This document shows positions 51,101 to 61,207 of a DNA stretch of 64,000 nt, in pieces. The notes beneath the pieces are model-generated. The model was not told where the DNA came from, made no database searches, and was given only the letters and a program-made list of their open reading frames with translations. Within the stretch, counting starts at the first letter, position 1. The number at the start of each line of letters is the position of its first letter. The DNA comes from Zea mays (Eukaryota > Streptophyta > Magnoliopsida > Poales > Poaceae), in NCBI RefSeq assembly GCF_902167145.1, contig NC_050104.1:1178001-1242000 (forward strand), in the 5' to 3' direction. Made by a program: the position numbers and the translations under genes.

Positions 51101-53586
51101 TTCGACCAAAATGGGGGTTGTGTGGCTATTGATCATTGACCAGAGGCTTGTACACCTCACCCCACATATGTTTCCTTGCCAAAGTTCACATTCTTGGATT
51201 TCTGGTGGAGGCCATTACTTGGTCAAAAATCAGTTGGTGTTAGCCTTCGGTATTATTGAAAATGGTCGTTCATGCTATTTTGGACATAAATGGGGTTGTG
51301 TGATCATTGATCATCGACCAGAGGCCCATAAACCTGACCCCACATATGTTTCCTGGCCATAGATCACATTCTTGTATTTTTGGTGGAGACCATTTCTTGG
51401 TCAAAAATCCGTAGGTGTTAGCCTTCGGTATTATTGAAATGGTTGTTCATGGCTATTTTCGGCAAAAATGAAGGTTGTGTGGCCATTGATCATCGATTAG
51501 AGGCTCGTACACCTCACCCCACATATGTTTCCTTGTGTTAGATCACATTATTGGTTTTCGGGTGGAGACCATTTCTTGGTCGAAAATCCATTGGAGTTAG
51601 TCTTCGGTATTATTGAAAATGGCCTTCATGCTATTTTCGACAAAAATGGGAGATGTGTGGCCATTGATCATCAACCAGAGGCTCGTACACCTCACCCCAC
51701 ATATGTTTTCTTGCCATTGATCACATTCTTGGATTTCTGGTGGATACCATTTCTTGGTCAAAAGTTTGTAGGTGTTAGCCTTCGGTATTATTGAAATTGT
51801 TCGTTAATGCTATTTTTGACAAAAATGAGGGTTGTGTGGCCATTGATCATTGACCAGACGCTCATACACCCCACCCCACATATGTTTCCTTTCCATAGAT
51901 TACATTCTTGCATTTCTAGTGGAGACCATATCTTGGTCAAAAATATGTAGGTGTTATGCTTTGGTATTATTGAAAATGGTTGTTCATGCTTTTTTCGAGA
52001 AAAATGGGGATTGTGAGGCCACTTATCATCGACCAAAGGCTCGTACATCTAACACCACATATGTTTCCTTGCCATAAATAAAATTCTTCGATTTTTGGTG
52101 GAGACCATTTCTTGGTCAAAAATCCGTAGGTATTAGCCTTCGGTATTATTGAAAATGGTTGTTCATGGCTGTTTTCGACCAAAATGGGGGTTGTGTGGCT
52201 ATTGATCATTGACCAGAGGCTTGTACACCTCACCCCACATATGTTTCCTTGCCAAAGTTCACATTCTTGGATTTCTGGTGGAGGCCATTACTTGGTCAAA
52301 AATCCGTTGGTGTTAGCCTTCGATATTATTGAAAATGGTCGTTCATGCTATTTTGGACATAAATGGGGTTGTGTGATCATTGATCATCGACCAGAGGCCC
52401 ATAAACCTGACCCCACATTTGTTTCCTGGCCATAGATCACATTCTTGTATTTTTGGTGGAGACCATTTCTTGGTCAAAAATCTGTAGGTGTTAGCCTTCG
52501 GTATTATTGAAATGGTTGCTCATGGCTATTTTCGGCAAAAATGAAGGTTGTGTGGCCATTGATCATCGATTAGAGGCTCGTACACCTCACCCCACATATG
52601 TTTCCTTGTGATAGATCACATTCTTGGTTTTCGGGTGGAGACCATTTCTTGGCCGAAAATCCGTTGGTGTTAGTCTTCGGTATTATTGAAAATGGCCTTC
52701 ATGCTATTTTTGACAAAAAATGGAGATGTGTGGCCATTGATCATCAACCAGAGGCTCGTACACCTCACCCCACATATATTTTCTTGCCATAGATCACATT
52801 CTTGGATTTCTGGTGGATATCATTTCTTGGTCAAAAGTTTGTAGGTGTTAGCCTTCGGTATTATTGAACATTCTTACATTTCTAGTGGAGACCATATCTT
52901 GGTCAAAAATATGTAGGTGTTATCCTTTGGTATTATTGAGAATGGCCGTTCATGCTATTTTCAAGAAAAATGGGGATTGTGAGGCCACTTATCATCGACC
53001 AAAGGATCGTACATCTACTAACACCACATATGTTTCCTTGCCATAAATAAAATTCTTCGATTTTTGGTGGAGACCATTTCTTGGTCAAAAATCCGTAGGG
53101 ATTAGCCTTCGGTATTATTGAAAATGGTTGTTCATGGCTGTTTTCAACCAAAATGGGGGTTGTGTGGCCATTGATCATTGACCAGAGGCTTGTACAGCTC
53201 ACCCCACATATGTTTCCTTGCCAAAGTTCACATTCTTGGATTTCTGGTGGAGGCCATTACTTGGTCAAAAATCTGTTGGTGTTAGCCTTCGGTATTATTG
53301 AAAATGGTCGTTAATGCTATTTTGGACACAAATGGGGTTGTGTGATCATTGATCATCGACCAGAGGCCCATAAACCTGACCCCACATATGTTTCTTGGCC
53401 ATAGATCACATTCTTGTATTTTTGATGGAGACCATTTCTTGGTCAAAAATCCGTAGGTGTTAGCCTTCGGTATTATTGAAATGGTTGCTCATGGCTATTT
53501 TCGGCAAAAATGAAGGTTGTGTGGCCATTGATCATCGATTAGAGGCTCGTACACCTCACCCCACATATGTTTCCTTGTGATAGATC
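45105..53586 (-). repeat. Higher-order repeat B, right arm: eight copies of the 1073-bp unit
   Basis: Unit ends at gatagatc (reverse of the left-arm marker) fall at about 46178, 47251, 48324, 49398, 50471, 51544, 52617 and 53586. Seven units are therefore 1073 or 1074 bp long and the outermost is 969 bp. The outermost unit carries the same deletion (gtattattgaacattcttac at about 52868) and the same 3-bp gain (ctactaacacc near 53018) as the outermost left-arm unit. Units differ from each other by only a few bases. Confidence 0.92.
46033..52472 (-). repeat. Recent 3220-bp tandem duplication of three HOR B units
   Basis: Every private variant in about 46033-49252 reappears 3220 bp later. Examples are the six-A run at 46097 and 49317, agatcagattattgg at 47247 and 50467, tgtgttagatc at about 48314 and 51534, and cccacatttgtttcc near 49195 and 52415. 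By eye I find only a handful of differences (near 46651, 46677, 48022 and 48137), so identity is above 99.7 per cent. This is the youngest event visible in the window. Confidence 0.9.
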
Positions 53587-55556
53587 ACATTCTTGGTTTT
53601 CGGGTGGAGACCATTTCTTGCCCAAAAATCTGTAGGTATTATTGAAAATGGTCGTGCATGCTATTTTCGACAAAAATGGGGGTTGTGTGGCCATTGATCA
53701 TCGACCAGTTTCTCGTACACCTCATCCCACATATGTTTCCTTGTCATAGTTCACATTCTTGGATTTCTGGTGGAAACCATTTCTTGGTCAAAAATCGGTA
53801 GGTGTTAGCCTTTGGTATTATTGAAAATGCACGTTCAAGGCAATTTCTGACAAAAATGGGGTTGTGTGGTCATTCATCATCGACTAGAGGCTCGTACACC
53901 TCAGCCGACTTATGTTTCCTTGCCATAGGTCACATTCTTCTATTTCTATGGAGACCATTTCTTGGTCAAAAATCTGAAGGTGTTAGCCTTCGGTATTATT
54001 GAAAATGGTCGTTCATGGCTATTTTCGACAAAAATGGGGGTTGTGTGGCCATTCATCATTGACCAGAGGCTCGTTCACCTCACCCCACATATGTTTTCTT
54101 GCCATAGATCACATTCTTGGATTTTTGGTGGTGACCATTTCTTGGTCAAAAATCCATAGGTGTTAGCCTTCAATATTATTGAAAATGGTCGTTCATGCTA
54201 TATTTGAAAAAAATAGGGGTTGTGTGGCCTTTGATCATCAACCAGAGGCTCGTACACCTCACCCACATATGTTTCCTTGTCGTGGATCACATTCTTGGAT
54301 TTCTGGTGGAGACCATTTCTTGGTAAAAATCCTAGGTGTTAGCCTTCAGTATTATTGAAAATAGTTCTTCATGGCCATTTTCGACAAAATGGGGGTTGTG
54401 GGGCCATTGATCATCGACCAGAGGCTTGTACACCTAACCCCACATATGTTTCCTTGTCATAGATCACATTCTTAGATTTCTGGTGGAGACCATTTCTTAG
54501 TCAAAAATCCGAAGGTGTTAGCCTTCGGTACTATTGAAAACGGTCGTTCATTCTATTTTCGACAAAAATGGGGGTTGTGTAGCCATTGACCATCGAACAG
54601 AGGTTCGTACACCTGACCCCATATATGTTTCCTTGCCATAGGTCACATTCTTGGACTTCTGGTGGGGTCCATTTGTTGGTCAAAAATCCGTAGGTGTTAG
54701 CCTTCGGTTTTATTGAAAATTCTCATTCTTACTATTTTGGACAAAAATGGGGGTTGTGTAGCCATTGATCATCGACCAGAGGCTCATACACCTGACCCCA
54801 CATATGTTTCCTTGCCATAGATCAAATTCTTGGATTTTTGGTGGAGATCATTTCTTGGTAAAACCCCTTAGGTGTTAGCCTTTGGTATTATTGAAAATGG
54901 TCGTTTAATGGCTATTTTCGGCAAAGATGAAGGTTGTGTGGCCTTTGATCATCGACTAGAGGCTCCTACACCTCACCCCACATAGGTTTCCTTGCCATAG
55001 ATCACATTCTTGGTTTTCTGGTGGAGACCATTTCTTGGCCAAAAATCCATTGGTGTTAGCCTTCGGTATTATTGAAAATGGTCCTTCATGCTATTTTCGA
55101 CAAAAATGGGAGTTGTGTGGCCATTCATCATCGATCAGAGGCTCGTACACCTCACCCCACGTATGTTTTCTTTCCATAGATCACATTCTTGGCAAAAAAT
55201 TCACAGGTGTTAGCCATGGGTATTATTGAAAATGGTCGTTCATGCCATTTTCGACAAAAATAGGTGTTGTGTGACCATTAATCATCGACCAGAGGCTCGT
55301 ACACCTTACCCCACATATGTTTCTATGTCATAGATCACATTTTGGATTTTTGGTCGAGACAATTTATTGGTCAAAAATCCATAGGTGTTTGCCTTCAGTA
55401 TTATTGAAAATGGTCGTTGATGCTATTTTTGACAAAAATAGGGGTTGTGTAGCCATTGACCATCGAACACAGGCTCGTACACCAGACCCCACATAAGTTT
55501 CCTTGCCATAGGTCACATTCTTGGATTTTTGGTGGAGGCCATTTCTTGGATTTCTT

Positions 55557-58500
55557 GGCCACCCAACACCTATTTTTGTTGAAAATAGCATGAACGACCA
55601 TTTTCAATAATACCGAAGGCAAACACCTACGGAATTTTGACCAAGAACTGGTCTCCACCAGAAATCCCAGAATATGATATATGGCAAGGAACCATATGTG
55701 GGGTGAGGTGAACGAGCCTTTGGTCAATGATCAATGGCCACACAACCCCCATTTTTGTCGAAAATAGCCATGAACGACCATTTTCAATAATACTGAAGGC
55801 TAGCACCTACGGATTTTTGACCAAGAAATGGTCTCCACCAGAAAACCAAGAATGTGATCTATGGCAAGGAAACATATCTGGGGTGAGGTGAACAAGCCTC
55901 TGGTCAATGATCAATGGCCACACGACCCCCATTTTTGTCGAAAATAGCCATGAACGACCATTTTCCATAATACCAAAGGCTACAGATTTTTGACCAAGAA
56001 ATGGTCTCCACCAGAAATCAAAGAATGTGACATATGGCAAGGAAACATATGTGGAGTGAGGTGTACGAGTAACTAGTCGATGATCAATGGCTACAGAACC
56101 CCCATTTTTGTCGAAAATAGCATGAACGACCATTTTCAATAATAACGAAGGCTAACACCTATGGATTTTTGACAAAGAAATGGTTTCCATAAAAAATCCA
56201 AGAATGTGATCTATGGCAAGAAAACATACGTTGGGTGAAGTGTACGTGCCTCAGGTCGATGATCAATGGCCACACAACCCCCATTTTTGTCCAAAATAGC
56301 TTGCACGACCATTTTCAATAATACCGAAGGCAAACAACTACAGATTTTTGACCTAGTAATGGTCTCCACCAAAAATCCAAGAATGTGACCATTTTCAATA
56401 ATATTGAAGGCTAACACCTACGGATTTTTGACCAAGAAATGGTCTCCACCAGAAATCCAATAATGTGATCTATGGAAAGTAAACATAAGTGAGGTGAGGT
56501 GAACGAGCCTCTGGTCAATGATCAATGGCCACACAACCCCCTTGTTTTGTCGAAAATAGCCATGAACGACCATTTTCAATAATACCGAAGGCTAACACCT
56601 ATGGATTTTTGACCAAGAAGTGGTCTCCACCAGAAATCCAAGATTGTGACCAATGGCAAGGAAACATATGTGGGGTGAGGTGTACGAGCCTCTGGTCGAT
56701 GATCAATGGCCACACAACCCCCATTTTTGTCGGAAATAACCACGAACGACCATTTTCAATAATATCAAAGTCTAACACGTATGGATTTTTGACCATGAAA
56801 TGGTCTCTACCATAAATCCAAGAATGTGATCTATGGCAAGGAAACATAAGTGGGGTGAGGTGTACGAGCCTCTGGTTGATGATCAAAGGACACACAACCC
56901 CTTTTTTGTCGCAAATAGCAGGAACGACCATTTTCAATAATATTGAAGGCTAACACCTAAGGATTTTTGACCAAGTAATGGTCTCCACTAGAAATCCAAG
57001 AATGTGATCTATGGCAAGGAAACATAAGTGGGGTAAGGTGAACGAGCCTCTGGTGAATGATCAATGGCCACACAACACCCATTTTTGTCGAAAATAGCCA
57101 TGAACGACCATTTTCAATAATACCGAAGGCTAACACCTATGGATTTTTGACCAAGAAATGGTCTCCACCAAAAATCCTAGAATGTGACCTATGGCAAGGA
57201 AACATATGTGGGGTGAGGTGTACGATCCTCTGGTCGATGATCAATGGCCACACAACCCCAATTTTTTGTCGGAAATAGCCACGAACGACCAATTTCAATA
57301 ATACCGAAGGCTAACACATATGGATTTTTGACCATGAAATGGTCTCAACTAGAAATCCAAGAATGTGATCTATGGCAAGGAAACATAAGTGGGGTGAGGT
57401 GTACGAGCCTCTAGTTGATGATCAAAGGCCACACAACCCCTATTTTTGTCGAAAATAACATGAACGACCATTTTCAATAATACCGAAGCCTAACACCTAA
57501 GGATTTGTTACCAAGAAATGGTCTCCACCAGAAATTCAATAATGTGATCTATGGCAAAGAAACATATGTGGGGTGAGGTGAACGAGCCTCTGGTCAATGA
57601 TCAATGGCCACACAACCCCCATTTTTGTCGAACATAGCCATGAACGATCATTTTCAAAAATACCGATGGCTAACACCAACGGATTTTTGACCAAGAAATG
57701 GTCTCCACCAGAAATCCAAGAACGTGACCTATGGCAAGGAAACATATGTGGGGTGAGGTGTACAAGCCTCTGGTAGATGATCAATGGCCACACAACTCAC
57801 ATTTTTGTCGGAGATAGCCACGAACGACCATTTTCAATAATACCGAAGGCTAACACATATGGATTTTTGACCAAGAAATGGTCTCCACCAGAAATCCAAG
57901 AATGTGATCTATGGCAAGGAAACATAAGTAGGGTGAGGTGTACGAGCCTCTGGTTGATGACCAAAGGCCACACAACCCCTATTTGTGTCGAAAATAGCAT
58001 GAACGACCATTTTCAATAATATCTAAGGCTAACACCTAAGAATTTTTGGCCAAGAAATGGTCTCCACTAGAAATCCAAGAATGTGATCTATGGCAAGTAA
58101 ACATATGTGGGATGAAGTGAATGAGCCTCTGGTCAATGATCAATGGCCACACAACCCCCATTTTTATCGAAAATAGCCATGAATGACCATTTTCAATAAT
58201 ACTGAAGGCCAACACCTACGGATTTTTGACTAAAAATGGTCTCCACCAGAAATACAGGAATGTGATCTATGGCAAGGAAACATATGTGGGGTGAGTTGAA
58301 CGAGCCTTGGGTCAATGATCAATAGCCACACAACCCCATTTTTGATGAAAATAGCCATGAACGACCATTTTCAATAATATCGAAGGCTAACACCTACAGA
58401 TTTTTGATCAAGAAATGGTCTCCACCAGAAATCCAAGAATGTGACCTATGCCAAGAAAACATATGTGGGGTGAGGTGTACGAGCCTTTGATTGATGATCA

Positions 58501-61178
58501 AAGGCCACACAACCCCCATTTTTGTCGAAAATAGCCATGAACGATCATTTTCAATAATACCGAAGGCTAACACCTACGGATTTTTGACCAAAAAATGGTA
58601 ATTTGATCTATGGCAAGGAAATATATGTGGGTTGAGGTGAACAAGCCTGTGGTCAACGATCTATGGCCAAACAACCCCCATTTTTGTCGAAAATAGCATG
58701 AACGACCATTTTCAATAATACCGAAGGCTAACACCTACGGATTTTTGACCAAGAAATGGTCTCCACCAGAAATCCAAGAATGTGATCTATGGCAAGGAAA
58801 AATATGTGGGGTGAGGTGAATGAGCCTCTGGTCAATGATCAATCGCCACACAACCCCCATTTTTGCCGAAAATAGCCATGAATGACCATTTTCAAATATA
58901 CCCAAGGCTAACACCTATGGATTTTTGACCAAGAAATGGTCTCCACCAGATATCCAAGAATGTGACCTACGTCAAGGAAACATATGTGTGGTGAGGTGTA
59001 CGAGCCTCTGGTCGATGATAAGTGGCCTCACAATCCCCATTTTTTCAAAAAAAGCATGAACGACCATTTTCAATAATACCAAATGATATCACCTACATAT
59101 TTTTGACCAAGATATGGTCTCCACTAGAAATGCAAGAATGTGATCTATGGAAAGGAAACATATGTGGGGTGGGGTGTATGAGCGTCTGGTCAATGATCAA
59201 TGGCCACACAACCCCCATTTTTGTCAAAAATAGCATTAACGAACAATTTCAATAATACCGAAGGCTAACACCTACAAACTTTTGACCAAGAAATGGTATC
59301 CACCAGAAATCCAAGAATGTGATCTATGGCAAGAAAACATATGTGGGGTGAGGTGTACGAGCCTCTGGTTGATGATCAATGGCCACACATCTCCCATTTT
59401 TGTCGAAAATAGCATGAAGGCCATTTTCAATAATACCGAAGACTAACACCAATGGATTTTTGACCAAGAAATGGTCTCCACCCGAAAACCAATAATGTGA
59501 TCTATCACAAGGAAACATATGTGGGGTGAGGTGTACGAGCCTCTAATCGATGATCAATGGACACACAACCTTCATTTTTGCCGAAAATAGCCATGAGCAA
59601 CCATTTCAATAATACCGAAGGCTAACACCTACGGATTTTTGACCAAGAAATGGTCTCCACCAAAAATACAAGAATGTGATCTATGGCCAGGAAACATATG
59701 TGGGGTCAGGTTTATGGGCCTCTGGTCGATGATCAATGATCACACAACCCCCATTTGTGTCCAAAATAGCATGAACGACCATTTTTAATAATACCGAAGG
59801 CTAACACCAACGGATTTTTGACCAAGTAATGGCCTCCACCAGAAATCCAAGAATGTGAACTTTGGCAAGGAAACATATGTGGGGTGAGGTGTACAAGCCT
59901 CTGGTCAAAGATCAATGGCCACGCAACCCCCATTTTGGTCGAAAATAGCCATGAACAACCATTTTCAATAATACCGAAGGCTAATACCTACGGATTTTTG
60001 ACCAAGAAATGGTCTCCACCAAAAATCGAAGAATTTTATTTATGGCAAGGAAACATATGTGGTGTTAGATGTATGAGCCTTTGGTCGATGATAAGTGGCC
60101 TCACAATCCCCATTTTTCTCGAAAACAGCATGAACGACCATTTTCAATAATACCAAAGGATAACACCTACATATTTTTGACCAAGATATGGTCTCCACTA
60201 GAAATGCAAGAATGTGATCTATGGAAAAGAAACATATGTGGGGTGGGGTGTATGAGCCTCTGGTCGATGGTCAATGGCCACACAACCCCCATTCTTGTCA
60301 AAAATAGCATGAACGACCATTTTCAATAATACTGAAGGCTAACACCTACGGATTTTTGACCAAGAAATTGTCTCCACCAGATATATAAGAATGTGATCTA
60401 TGGGAAGCAAACATATGTGGGGTTAGGTCTACGAGCCTCTGGTCGATGATCAATGGCCACACAACCCTTATTTTTGCCGAAAATTGCATCAACGACCATT
60501 TTTAATAATACTAAAGGCTAACATTACGGATTTTCGACCAATAAATTGTCTCCACCAAAAATCCAAAAATGTGATCTATGGCATAGAAACATATGTGGGG
60601 TGAGGTGTACGAGCCTCTTGTCGATGATCAATGGCCACACAACCACTATTTTGTCGTAAATAGCATGAACAACCATTTTCAATAATACCGAAGGCTAACA
60701 CCTATGGATTTTTTACCAAGAAATGGTCTCCACTAGAAATCCAAGAATGTGATCTATGGCAATGAAACATATGTGGGGTCAGGTGTATGAGCAACTGGTC
60801 GATGATCAATGGCCACACAACCCCCATTTTTGTCGAAAATTGCATGAACGAACATTTTCAATAATACCGAAGGCTAACACCTACTGATTTTTGACCAAGA
60901 AATGGTGTCCACCTGAAAACCAAGAATGTGATCTATGGCAAGAAAACATACGTGGGGTGAGATGTACAAGGCTTTGGTCGATGATCAATGGCCGCACAAC
61001 TCCCATTTTTTTGAAAATAGCATGAAGGACCATTATCAATAATACCGAAGGTGACCATGAAATGGATTTTGACCATGAAACGGTCTCCACCAAAAATCCA
61101 AGAATCTGATCTATGGCAAGGAAACATTTGTGGGGTGAGGTGTACGAGCCTCTGGTCGACGATCAATGGCCACACAAC
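55557..61178 (+). repeat. knob180 array, + orientation, about 31 monomers
   Basis: The first part, to about 56614, ends palindrome P3. The middle (about 56615-59011) is nearest to consensus of the whole window and carries the 540-bp three-monomer repeat. The last part (59012-61178) is a direct copy of HOR B and the J-proximal monomers from about 38550-41636. One joint near 58600 (aaaaaatggtaatttgatct) has lost part of a monomer. It ends at J. Confidence 0.9.
56525..58200 (+). repeat. Higher-order repeat C: three-monomer, 540-bp unit, about 3 copies
   Basis: Three variants recur in fixed order at about 540-bp spacing. These are gtcggaaataaccacgaacg at about 56728, 57270 and 57810; ggaaacataagtggggtgag at about 56840, 57380 and 57920; and ggttgatgatcaaagg or close forms at about 56873, 57413 and 57953. 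No other part of the window has this order. The ends of the first and last unit are approximate. Confidence 0.78.
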
Positions 61179-61207
61179 ACACATAAACTTAAACTCATTT
61201 TGATGTG
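61179..61207 (+). repeat. Hinge J, copy 5, knob180 to TR-1 boundary
   Basis: acataaacttaaactcattt followed by tgatgtg, matching the copy at 41637 and the reverse of 31861 and 43581. The preceding knob180 monomer shares tcgacgatcaatgg and gaaacggtctccacc with the one before 41637. Confidence 0.82.

Larger units (their letters stand above)
43611..55556 (-). repeat. knob180 array, reverse orientation, P3 right arm
   Basis: About 67 monomers are read in reverse: 43611-45104 is a mixed set, 45105-53586 is HOR B, and 53587-55556 is the homologue of 33979-35950 including one HOR A unit. The first monomer after J is shortened at ccgtttcatggtcacc (43723-43738), as near 41510 and 61060. The array ends at the orientation switch ggatttcttggccacccaac. 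Confidence 0.92.
32922..56614. repeat. Palindrome P3, about 23.7 kb, mixed TR-1/knob180
   Basis: The centre is 42624.5, with left arm 32922-42592 (9671 bp) and right arm 42657-56614 (13958 bp). From inside out both arms hold TR-1, hinge J, mixed knob180, HOR B, the HOR A homologue, the knob180 orientation switch (33979 and 55557) and reverse-polarity knob180 with a fused monomer (about 33150 and 56390). The 4287-bp length difference equals four HOR B units. The shared 969-bp outer HOR B unit shows that the arms were copies of each other before HOR B expanded on the right. Confidence 0.9.

Noticed and set aside
35950..53586. Regular spaced repeats resembling a CRISPR array
   Set aside because: Monomers are contiguous with no unique spacers, periods are 180 and 1073 bp, and the sequence is a plant satellite.
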